From Microcaldota archaeon (GTDB taxonomy: Archaea; Micrarchaeota; Micrarchaeia; Micrarchaeales; CABMGC01): a stretch of DNA of 12,809 bases. Location: contig JAJZKH010000011.1 in the NCBI GenBank assembly GCA_021850955.1, positions 1 through 12,809 on the forward strand. Direction: 5' to 3'. The notes under the pieces were generated by a model that was not told the origin of the DNA, made no database searches, and was given only the letters and a program-made list of their open reading frames with translations. Made by a program: the position numbers and the translations under genes. Below, one piece after another: positions 5,746 to 12,724 of this stretch; within the stretch, counting starts at the first letter, position 1; every line of letters begins with the position of its first letter.

Positions 5746-8700
5746 ATGTTCAATTTCATAAAAAACGAAGAACAGATACTTCAATATTGGAAGGAAATGG
5801 ATATCCTACAAAAAACAAGGGCTTTGAATAAAGGCAATAAAACATTTTTCTTTTTAGATGGGCCTCCTTACTCAAGTGGATATTTACATCCTGGTCAAAT
5901 TTGGGTTAAATCAATTAAAGATATTTATATACGATTCCGTAGATTACAGGGCTTCGATGTCCATGATAAAGCAGGTTATGATGTACATGGTCTTCCTATT
6001 GAGAATAAAGTAGAAAAAACTCTGGAACTAACTTCAAAAAAAGATATAGAGATTAAGATAGGTGTTGAGAACTTTACAAATTACTGTAAAGAATATGTGA
6101 CTTCATTAATTCCTTCAATGACAAAAGATTTTATTAGATTTGGAGCATCTCTCGATTTTGAAAAACCTTATCTGGCATATGAAAATTCTTTCATAGAATC
6201 TGCATGGGATATACTTAAGAAAATTAATGAAAAAGGTTTACTTTATTCTGGAGTTAAGCCTATGCTTTATTGTACTCATTGCGGGACTGTTCTTGCTCAG
6301 GGGACCTTAGAGGTAGAGTACTCAGATGAAACTGACAACTCAATTTTTGTAGAGTTTAAAATTAACAAAGAGTTGTCAAAACCTAAAATAGAGGTATCTG
6401 AAAATACATACTTCTTAATTTGGACAACAACACCTTGGACATTACCATCTAATATAGCTATAGCGATAAATCCAAAAGAGTTGTACGTAAAGGTAAAAAT
6501 GAATAACAAATCCCTTATTTTTATGAAATCCCGTTTAGAATACTTATCCGAAATCTCAAAAGATAACTTCATAATAAAAGCAGAGTTTTACGGAAGTGAA
6601 TTAGAAGGCCTTTTTTACATAAATCCTCTTGAAAATAAAATACCAAAACAAAAGGAATTAAGAAATGTCCATAAAGTAGTTTCTGCAGAAACACTTGTTT
6701 CTTCTCAAGAAGGTAGTGGAATTGTACATATAGCTCCTGGTCATGGACTAGAGGATTATCAAATAGGGTTGAAAAATAATCTACCTATATTCTCGCCAAT
6801 TGATCTATCTGGTAATTATAACAACGATTCAGGATCTTATGTTAATCTAAAAGTGCCTGAGCAAGCAAATCTAAAAATAATCGATGATCTTAAATCAATT
6901 GATGTTCTTTTTGGAAATTTCAAGGTAAAACATAGTTATCCACATTGCTGGAGATGTAAAGAAAAACTTCTCTTTTTAGTCACAAAGCAATGGTTTTTTA
7001 ATATTCAAAAAATTAAAAATAAATTAATAGCTGAAAATAAGAAGGTACTATGGCATCCAGAAGAAGCGAAATCCTGGATGGAAGATGTTTTAACAAACTC
7101 TCCAGATTGGAGTATAACTCGTCAAAGATACTGGGGGATACCTATTCCAATTTGGCATTGTTCCTCTTGCAACACTGATAAAATTATAGGCTCAAAAGAG
7201 GAGTTAGTCTCAAATTCAATAGACAAGGAAAAAGCAAATGCAATCACAAATCTACATAAGCCATTCATAGATCAAATAAAAATCAAATGTGAAAAATGCG
7301 GCGACGAAGCTTCAAGAATAAGTGACGTTTTTGATGTTTGGTATGATTCTGGAATAGCTTTCAAAGCAAGCCTTTCACAAGAAGAGTTTGACAAACTATT
7401 TCCAGCAGATTTTATACTCGAGGGCAAAGATCAACTGCGTGGTTGGTTTTCAACACTTTTGAAAATAAGCGTTATGCTTTATGGAAAAGCACCATTTAAA
7501 AATGTAGTGATTGATGGGATGCTTTTATCAGATGATGGAAGAGAGATGCACAAAAGTTTAGGAAACTACATTTCATTAGAAGAACTTTTAAAAATAACAT
7601 CTGCAGATGGTTATAGATTATGGTGTTCTAGTCATACACAGTGGTTAGACTTACAATTTAAAAAAGATGAAATGAAAGAATCTGAAAAGAAAATAGGCAC
7701 ATTATATAATATGTTTAATCTATTCAATGAGTACACATCTTTAACAAGATATATCCCTACTAAAATTAAAAAACCAAACATTAAAAAAATTAAAGATATT
7801 GAGGATTTATGGATTCTTTCAAGATTTTCATCTACTTTGCAGGTTGTAACAGAAGCTTTAACTAATTATAAAATTCAAATTGCAAATAACTCGATTAGCA
7901 ACTTTTTATTAAATGATTTGAGTAGATTCTATCTAAAAATATTCAAAAAGAAGATACTTTTTGCTGAAAAGAGCAAAGCAAAATACTATGTGGATTTAAT
8001 GAATTATATTTTATACAATTTAAATGTAATGATATCCCCATTTACTCCTTTTTCTTCAGAGTATTTATATCTAGAAGTAAACAAAAAAATGTGTGGCGAT
8101 AAAGAAAGCATATTCTTAAATACATGGCCAAAACTTCCTAAAGATTTTATTAATTTAGATTTAGAAAAAGATTTTTCAATTGTCGATGAGATAATAACCG
8201 GCGTTCTTAACAGTAGGGAACAATCTGGAATAAAATTAAGATGGCCTGTATCTAAAGTTACAATAGAAACTACATATCCTGAATTAGAGAGCATCATTGC
8301 AAAATTTAATGGACTAATTTGCGATTATACAAACATAAAAGAGATTACACTAAAAAAAGTAGAGTCAGTTTCAATAGAAATAAAACCTAATTTCTCAAAA
8401 ATAGGGCCAGAGTTTAAAGATAAAAGTACTTCAGTATCTGAAGCATTAAAGACTGAAGATTATAATAAAATAAGAAAAGAGTTATCCGCTGTTGGTTATT
8501 ACATACTACATACAGAAAAGGGTCCAGTTCAAATTAATGAAACACACTTCACAGTAATAGAAAAGTTAACCGCTGAAAACGGTGTAAAATTTAAATATGG
8601 TTTTATCTATATAGATTCACATATAGATCAAAAACTTAAGTATGAAGCATTAGTTAGAGAATTTGAAAGAAGAGTACAACTCTTAAGGAAAGAAAACTCA

Positions 8701-8898
8701 CTTAAAAAACAAGATAAAATTGAGTTATTTTACTCAGCATCTGGCGAATTAAGGGAAGCAATTGATTTATTTGAAAATGAGATAATGAATTATGTAAACG
8801 CTAAAAAAATGTACAAAGAACTATCAAATGAAAACTTACAAATCAAAGAATTTGAAATAGAAGGAGAAAAACTAGTTATTCAAATAAAAACTCTATAA
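5746..8898 (+). CDS. ileS: Isoleucyl-tRNA synthetase
   Basis: A 1050-residue class Ia synthetase that charges tRNA-Ile in the cytoplasm; the length fits the archaeal/eukaryotic type. The ATP-binding site is GPPYSSGYLHPGQ, with HPGQ (48-51) in place of HIGH. The CP1 editing domain shows WTTTPWTLPSN (226-236) and HIAPGHGLEDY (328-338), the latter holding the conserved editing Asp. DWSITRQRYWGIPIPIW follows, then EMHKS (600-604) in place of KMSKS, with the usual SLGN after it. Cys pairs C176/C179 and C401/C404, and C472/C475 with C515/C518, fit zinc-binding knuckles. Residues from about 680 form the helical anticodon-binding domain and a C-terminal extension. No truncation or frameshift is seen. 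It is transcribed alone from a short divergent intergenic region and ends 5 nt from the convergent surface-protein gene. Confidence 0.96.
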   Translation: MFNFIKNEEQILQYWKEMDILQKTRALNKGNKTFFFLDGPPYSSGYLHPGQIWVKSIKDIYIRFRRLQGFDVHDKAGYDVHGLPIENKVEKTLELTSKKDIEIKIGVENFTNYCKEYVTSLIPSMTKDFIRFGASLDFEKPYLAYENSFIESAWDILKKINEKGLLYSGVKPMLYCTHCGTVLAQGTLEVEYSDETDNSIFVEFKINKELSKPKIEVSENTYFLIWTTTPWTLPSNIAIAINPKELYVKVKMNNKSLIFMKSRLEYLSEISKDNFIIKAEFYGSELEGLFYINPLENKIPKQKELRNVHKVVSAETLVSSQEGSGIVHIAPGHGLEDYQIGLKNNLPIFSPIDLSGNYNNDSGSYVNLKVPEQANLKIIDDLKSIDVLFGNFKVKHSYPHCWRCKEKLLFLVTKQWFFNIQKIKNKLIAENKKVLWHPEEAKSWMEDVLTNSPDWSITRQRYWGIPIPIWHCSSCNTDKIIGSKEELVSNSIDKEKANAITNLHKPFIDQIKIKCEKCGDEASRISDVFDVWYDSGIAFKASLSQEEFDKLFPADFILEGKDQLRGWFSTLLKISVMLYGKAPFKNVVIDGMLLSDDGREMHKSLGNYISLEELLKITSADGYRLWCSSHTQWLDLQFKKDEMKESEKKIGTLYNMFNLFNEYTSLTRYIPTKIKKPNIKKIKDIEDLWILSRFSSTLQVVTEALTNYKIQIANNSISNFLLNDLSRFYLKIFKKKILFAEKSKAKYYVDLMNYILYNLNVMISPFTPFSSEYLYLEVNKKMCGDKESIFLNTWPKLPKDFINLDLEKDFSIVDEIITGVLNSREQSGIKLRWPVSKVTIETTYPELESIIAKFNGLICDYTNIKEITLKKVESVSIEIKPNFSKIGPEFKDKSTSVSEALKTEDYNKIRKELSAVGYYILHTEKGPVQINETHFTVIEKLTAENGVKFKYGFIYIDSHIDQKLKYEALVREFERRVQLLRKENSLKKQDKIELFYSASGELREAIDLFENEIMNYVNAKKMYKELSNENLQIKEFEIEGEKLVIQIKTL

Positions 8899-8903
8899 AC
8901 TAA

Positions 8904-9824
8904 TTATTTATGATGCATTAAATATCTGAAAATTATAAAAGCTACGATTACTATTATCACTGTAACAATAAACACCATTTCAATTAAGAGGTAGTTTGGG
9001 TTAAACTGTAACGAAACGGTGCTATTATATCCAGATGGCAATTTCTGAACTGTTGAGTTGTAAATACTCAATGGAAACAAAGAAAATATGCCCGCAACTC
9101 CTGTGATATTATTTTGGTAACTTTGTATTGTCCTTGTAGGACTATACAAAAATTCTCCAACTATACTTCCATTGTTTATATCTACATAAATACCCTTATA
9201 GAGTTTTGAGTAATACTCAGTTGTGTTTGTTAATCTTGGGTAGTAATATGTGTTGTTTATTACTTTCCAAACTAAATAATAAGTATAATTTTTACTATAA
9301 TTTTTATATATTGGTTGAATACCATCTAAAGTAGCATTAAATCCATACTTACCGCTAATGTTTAATGCCTGTTTTGCAGTTATATTTAAATAATACGCTT
9401 TATTTGGTCCAAAGTAATATAGTGTTTTATTATTTTTAACAATTGTAATTATAGATAATTCTTTTTCTATTGTATTGTTCGATGAAAATAAAGAGTTGTT
9501 ATCCTGTAAAATTGTACCATTTTTCATAGGCAACATATAATTATAATTTACAGTTGTTGTTTTGTTTATTGTATTGTAACTTGAGAATTTTATATACTTT
9601 AAGTAATAATCATTGCCAAACAATCCTATTAAGTAATTATTACTGAAATTTATGTTTTGTTTTGTATAATTCACAGTAGTATTTACATTTATTGTAGTAT
9701 TACTTATATTAAATCCGTGGACGTATCCTCCAGAAGGTGCGTAAAAACCTCCAGTATGTGAAAAAGGTAATATAACTATAAAAATAGATAAACCTAGAAG
9801 ATAAAAAGATTTTTGATATCTCAT
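8904..9824 (-). CDS. Sequon-rich membrane-anchored surface protein
   Basis: A 306-residue protein of no recognised family. An N-terminal hydrophobic helix at about 7-22 acts as signal or anchor, and a second helix at about 280-299, followed by RYLMHHK, anchors the C-terminus. Everything between should lie outside the cell. That outer part is dominated by Asn, Tyr, Thr and Ser and carries about 21 N-X-S/T sequons in roughly 250 residues (NIS, NTT, NYT, NFS, NKT and so on), far more than chance, so heavy N-glycosylation is expected. It contains no cysteine. The ATG at 9824 is well placed behind a TATA box 27 nt upstream and is probably leaderless. The gene meets ileS tail to tail with a 5-nt gap. 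A role in the S-layer or envelope is plausible but unproven. Confidence 0.8.
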   Translation of the reverse strand: MRYQKSFYLLGLSIFIVILPFSHTGGFYAPSGGYVHGFNISNTTINVNTTVNYTKQNINFSNNYLIGLFGNDYYLKYIKFSSYNTINKTTTVNYNYMLPMKNGTILQDNNSLFSSNNTIEKELSIITIVKNNKTLYYFGPNKAYYLNITAKQALNISGKYGFNATLDGIQPIYKNYSKNYTYYLVWKVINNTYYYPRLTNTTEYYSKLYKGIYVDINNGSIVGEFLYSPTRTIQSYQNNITGVAGIFSLFPLSIYNSTVQKLPSGYNSTVSLQFNPNYLLIEMVFIVTVIIVIVAFIIFRYLMHHK

Positions 9825-9845
9825 AGTAATTACAAGTTATTTTAA

Positions 9846-9855
9846 GATATATAAA
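9846..9855 (-). promoter_or_regulatory. TATA box of the sequon-rich surface-protein gene
   Basis: On the minus strand TTTATATATC is centred about 27 nt before the ATG at 9824, predicting transcription from the start codon or very close to it. Confidence 0.55.
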
Positions 9856-9884
9856 GTTATCTGAATTTTAATATTAAAAAGTAG

Positions 9885-10073
9885 TTACTCTCCTATTAAT
9901 GATTTGTACTTCTTTCTTTTTTTCATATTGCTCCAGCAGTCTTTACATATAAAAGCTTTTTCTACTTTTGTAACTCTTTTTGAGCTTTTAAGACAACTAT
10001 AACAAATTTTCTTGTTGCAGTAGCCACAACTAACATTTTTATGTATCTCTTTACCACATCTTTCGCAAAGCAT
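9885..10073 (-). CDS. Small eight-cysteine zinc-finger protein, FYVE-like spacing
   Basis: A 62-residue basic protein with four CxxC pairs: C3/C6, C16/C19, C24/C27 and C43/C46, followed by a Lys/Arg-rich tail (KKRKKYKS). The spacing CxxC-x9-CxxC-x4-CxxC-x15-CxxC resembles FYVE-type cross-brace fingers, including hydrophobic residues before the third and last pairs (KKIC, AFIC). The phosphoinositide-binding WxxD and RRHHCR elements are absent, so lipid binding is not implied; protein or nucleic-acid binding is as likely. The open frame runs upstream to 10262, but the ATG at 10073 is preferred: GTGAT lies three bases before it, the cysteine domain starts at once, and the upstream extension would run through the divergent promoter into the methylthiotransferase gene. 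No specific function can be assigned. Confidence 0.75.
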   Translation of the reverse strand: MLCERCGKEIHKNVSCGYCNKKICYSCLKSSKRVTKVEKAFICKDCWSNMKKRKKYKSLIGE

Positions 10074-10076
10074 TCT

Positions 10077-10081
10077 ATCAC
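10077..10081 (-). promoter_or_regulatory. GTGAT ribosome-binding site of the zinc-finger gene
   Basis: GTGAT on the minus strand lies three bases before the ATG at 10073. It decides the start in favour of the 62-residue protein rather than the longer open frame from 10262. Confidence 0.5.
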
Positions 10082-10112
10082 TTGAAAATTTATGACAATA
10101 TATATGTATAAC

Positions 10113-10125
10113 AAAATATATAAAT
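10113..10125. promoter_or_regulatory. Nearly symmetric TATA box in the divergent promoter region
   Basis: The string AAAATATATAAAT reads as a TATA box on both strands. It would place start sites near 10145 for the methylthiotransferase gene and near 10094 for the zinc-finger gene, leaving leaders of about 20-30 nt that contain each gene's GTGAT site. A second plus-strand candidate, TTATATTT, lies at 10148-10155. Confidence 0.4.
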
Positions 10126-10165
10126 AGGATAGAATAATAATTTAACTTATATTTTACAATATGTA

Positions 10166-10170
10166 GTGAT
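10166..10170 (+). promoter_or_regulatory. GTGAT ribosome-binding site before a TTG start
   Basis: GTGAT lies three bases before TTG 10174. The nearby ATG at 10161 is out of frame and no in-frame ATG precedes the conserved KVFIETYGC segment, so the site fixes TTG as the start. Confidence 0.55.
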
Positions 10171-10173
10171 AGC

Positions 10174-11436
10174 TTGAAAGTATTCATAGAAACATATGGC
10201 TGCACATTAAACAATGCAGACAGCGATGTAATGAACAACATTTTAGAATCTGCGGGACACACTGTAGATAGAGGTACTTTAAGGTTGAATGAAGCTGCTA
10301 AATATGATTATATAATTTTAAACACCTGTACAGTGAAGAAGCCAACAGAACAAAAAATAATAAGCAAATTAGAAAGGATCTCTAATCTAAATAAAAATTT
10401 AGTTGTTACGGGTTGTTTAGCATCAGCCACCCCCAACATAATTAAAAAAGCCTCTCCAACAGCAAAAATATTAAAGACAAGCGAAACAATAAAAATTCTT
10501 AATACTCTAAATCCTAACATAAAAAAAACTGAAGATGCAGAAAAACCTTCCTTCATAAATAGTAATGGAATAATAGCAAGAATACCAATCAGTGAAGGCT
10601 GTTTAAGTAACTGTTCTTTTTGTGAAACTAAATTTGCAAGAGGTCCGTTAAAAAGTTTTGATGAAAATGTAATCTTAAAAGCAATATCTAGATCCATAAA
10701 TAATGGTTCTTATGAGATAGAACTAACCTCTCAGGATATAGGTGCATACGGGGCAGATAAAAAAACAAATATAGCTGAGCTAGCAACTCATGCTGCTTCA
10801 TTAGATGGTGATTTTATGCTACGTATAGGAATGTTAAATCCAGAACATTTGCATAAGTATCTAGATTCATTAATAGACGCATTAAAACAAAAAAAGGTAT
10901 TCAAGTTCTTACATTTACCTATACAATCAGGAAGTAATAAAATCTTAAAAGATATGCAAAGAAATTATACTGTAGATGAGGTGCGATATTATTTTGAGTA
11001 TATCCGTAGTAAAATACCCAATATAACTATAAGTACAGACATAATAGTTGGCTATCCGACTGAATCCATTAATGATTTTAAATTAACAGAGGATCTTCTA
11101 TTCGAGATAAAGCCCGCAATAACAAACATCTCAAAGTTTTGGCAGAGACCCCATACAAAAGCTTCAAAATTACAACAAATAACTGCAAATGAGATAAAAA
11201 GAAGAAGTACAATACTATCAAGAGAAATCCGTGAGATGCAGGTTTCTCAATATAATAAATTTATAGGCCTTAAAGAAGATGTAGTTATAACTGAAAATAA
11301 TAACGGTCTATTTTCAGGAAGAGACATATATTACAGGCCTGTTGCTGTTTTGTCAAAAAAACTTAATCTTGGCGAGAAGGTAACCGTTGAGGTTACTGAT
11401 ACTTCTTATGCCTGCATTATCTCTAAACCAATATGA
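10174..11436 (+). CDS. mtaB: Archaeal-type tRNA-t6A methylthiotransferase (e-MtaB/CDKAL1 family)
   Basis: A 420-residue radical-SAM methylthiotransferase of the MiaB/MtaB superfamily, expected to convert t6A to ms2t6A at position 37 of ANN-decoding tRNAs. The N-terminal UPF0004 domain has its three cluster cysteines: C10 (TYGC), C52 (NTC) and C81 (TGC). The radical-SAM cluster is C143-x3-C147-x2-C150 in EGCLSNCSFCETKFARG, where the TKFARG continuation is typical of the archaeal/eukaryotic branch. HLPIQSGSNKILKDM and DIIVGYPTE are further family motifs. The C-terminal TRAM-like segment (about 365-420) is short. Length is normal for archaeal members. The start is TTG at 10174 with a GTGAT site. 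It diverges from the zinc-finger gene and ends 2 nt from the convergent ferredoxin gene. Codons 332-359 recur at the right end of the window. Confidence 0.93.
   Translation: MKVFIETYGCTLNNADSDVMNNILESAGHTVDRGTLRLNEAAKYDYIILNTCTVKKPTEQKIISKLERISNLNKNLVVTGCLASATPNIIKKASPTAKILKTSETIKILNTLNPNIKKTEDAEKPSFINSNGIIARIPISEGCLSNCSFCETKFARGPLKSFDENVILKAISRSINNGSYEIELTSQDIGAYGADKKTNIAELATHAASLDGDFMLRIGMLNPEHLHKYLDSLIDALKQKKVFKFLHLPIQSGSNKILKDMQRNYTVDEVRYYFEYIRSKIPNITISTDIIVGYPTESINDFKLTEDLLFEIKPAITNISKFWQRPHTKASKLQQITANEIKRRSTILSREIREMQVSQYNKFIGLKEDVVITENNNGLFSGRDIYYRPVAVLSKKLNLGEKVTVEVTDTSYACIISKPI
11166..11250 (+). repeat. 85-bp direct repeat, copy 1 (inside the methylthiotransferase gene)
   Basis: Matches 12725-12809 at 83 of 85 positions with no gaps. 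The differences are at 11202 (a here, g in copy 2) and 11215 (c here, t in copy 2). It covers codons 332-359 of the intact gene. Confidence 0.95.
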
Positions 11437-11438
11437 GT

Positions 11439-11870
11439 TTACATATTTTCCCATGTTCCAGTTTGCGATTTTCTTCTTCTAGGTTTGTAAATATAAACCT
11501 TACCCCATGGATCCTTAGTCTTAATTCTCGTTGGCCTTACCTTTGTATACTTAGACAAACTAAACTCGTCCTTTGTAGGCTCTTCTGTTAACATAGGGCC
11601 TTGTTTTTCCGCATAAACAGGTTCTTTATCTGTTTTTAATATTGTAATGCAAGAAACTGGGCATTCCTCTGGACAGATCATGCATCCTATACATTTATCC
11701 ACCTGTATAGGAAACTCTGTCATATCCTCTTTATTATCTGAAGAATTTTTACTGTCTTCTGGATTTTTATGTACTGCTCTAGTAAAATCAATTGCATTGA
11801 CTGGACAAACGTCTCCACAAATTCCACATTGTATACAAACATTATTATCAAATGTATATTTGAACGGCAT
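11439..11870 (-). CDS. Two-cluster ferredoxin with basic C-terminal extension
   Basis: A 143-residue electron-transfer protein with two complete 4Fe-4S motifs: C12/C15/C18/C22 followed by P (CIQCGICGDVCP) and C60/C63/C66/C70 followed by P (CIGCMICPEECP). C74 is an extra cysteine. The segment between the motifs (37 residues) is hydrophilic, Asp/Ser/Asn/Lys-rich and probably a loop. After residue 80 there is a roughly 60-residue tail that is Lys/Arg-rich towards its end (VRPTRIKTK, YKPRRRKS) and matches no domain I know. No signal peptide, so cytoplasmic, perhaps docked to the membrane. The start ATG at 11870 has GTGAT five bases upstream overlapping the stop codon of the membrane-protein gene, so the two form an operon. 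The redox partner is unknown. Confidence 0.85.
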   Translation of the reverse strand: MPFKYTFDNNVCIQCGICGDVCPVNAIDFTRAVHKNPEDSKNSSDNKEDMTEFPIQVDKCIGCMICPEECPVSCITILKTDKEPVYAEKQGPMLTEEPTKDEFSLSKYTKVRPTRIKTKDPWGKVYIYKPRRRKSQTGTWENM

Positions 11871-11876
11871 TTTATA

Positions 11877-12674
11877 TCACGTGTTTTGTTTAGGTCCTGT
11901 CTTTGTTGCATCTGTATCAGTTGTTTGTTTCTTATCTTGTGTTTGTGGTTGTTGTGTTGTTTTTATTATTGGATTTGGATTTGTTATTACTGAACTTCTT
12001 GGAATTCCGAACTGTAATCCATATTTCAATGCAACTAAACCTGCAATCACTAATATTGCTATTCCTACATAGAAGCTGTATATTGATAATGCAGGATTAT
12101 TAATAGAGTTAAAATATAAGTTCGTAAAACCCCAAATATTTGTTGGTGAGTTTGAGACTGTAGGTGGAAGTTTTGCAAGCTGTGTAGCGCTTTCTGTAAC
12201 AAATATGGTCCCAAAAATATACATAAATGTTCCAATAGCTATGAGTATCGTTAGTATATTGTTATACTTTATATCCTCATCAGTATCCTTTACGAGCATT
12301 ACTACTAATGCTATTGCAAAGATATCTATTGCAAGAGGCATAAATGGCACTGCTATTGGAAAATCTTGGAAAATTCCTGGATAAAAAAGCATAAATCCAA
12401 AGAAAACTATTAGGAAGATACTTGCATCACGCAGTATTACATAAATGAGCCACCATACATCTGCAGCTACTCTCAATGTAAATTTTTTTAACACTCTTAA
12501 AAAGTAACCTCTAGCTACCTGTATTGATAATGCTAATATAGTTAATAATGTAAGTAATACTGTTATTGTATTTTCAGTATAAATTGTAGCTGCATTTAAA
12601 TAAGTTGTTGAGTTAGCAGCTACTGTATTTAATATAGGCTGTGTCTGTAAAATTAATGGTACGATATCCATCAT
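11877..12674 (-). CDS. Five-helix membrane protein of unknown function
   Basis: A 265-residue integral membrane protein I do not recognise. Hydrophobic segments lie at about 36-56, 73-98, 109-128, 139-159 and 198-217. The first loop is basic (RGYFLRVLKKFTLR), which marks the cytoplasmic side, followed by the aromatic VWWLIYVILRD entering helix 2. An acidic loop (KDTDEDIKYNN) lies between helices 3 and 4. A Ser/Thr/Pro/Asn-rich loop at 160-196 is probably outside. The last 40 residues form a Gln/Thr/Lys-rich disordered tail. Two adjacent ATGs open the frame; the first (12674) is taken, the second would remove one residue. The ferredoxin gene follows after 6 nt, suggesting a membrane-associated redox function, but no haem, quinone or metal motif is visible. 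Confidence 0.75.
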   Translation of the reverse strand: MMDIVPLILQTQPILNTVAANSTTYLNAATIYTENTITVLLTLLTILALSIQVARGYFLRVLKKFTLRVAADVWWLIYVILRDASIFLIVFFGFMLFYPGIFQDFPIAVPFMPLAIDIFAIALVVMLVKDTDEDIKYNNILTILIAIGTFMYIFGTIFVTESATQLAKLPPTVSNSPTNIWGFTNLYFNSINNPALSIYSFYVGIAILVIAGLVALKYGLQFGIPRSSVITNPNPIIKTTQQPQTQDKKQTTDTDATKTGPKQNT

Positions 12675-12705
12675 AAAACTACCATTTACTATATTAATGA
12701 CAAAG

Positions 12706-12713
12706 TTTAAATA
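12706..12713 (-). promoter_or_regulatory. TATA box of the membrane protein-ferredoxin operon
   Basis: On the minus strand TATTTAAA lies about 35 nt before the ATG at 12674, predicting a leader of around 10 nt. It ends only 11 bases before the repeated fragment at 12725, so the core promoter is intact but its upstream flank has been replaced or is missing. Confidence 0.5.
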
Positions 12714-12724
12714 CTCTACTCATA

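Noticed and set aside
10074..10262. Upstream 63-residue extension of the zinc-finger frame on the minus strand
   Set aside because: It passes through the divergent promoter and into the start of the methylthiotransferase gene, and a GTGAT site precedes the internal ATG at 10073.
10308..10697. Minus-strand open frame of 129 codons
   Set aside because: It lies antisense to the methylthiotransferase gene across its radical-SAM cysteines, so it is a shadow.
11647..12103. Several plus-strand Cys-rich or Leu-rich open frames
   Set aside because: They are antisense to the ferredoxin and membrane-protein genes; the cysteines are reverse readings of low-complexity codons.
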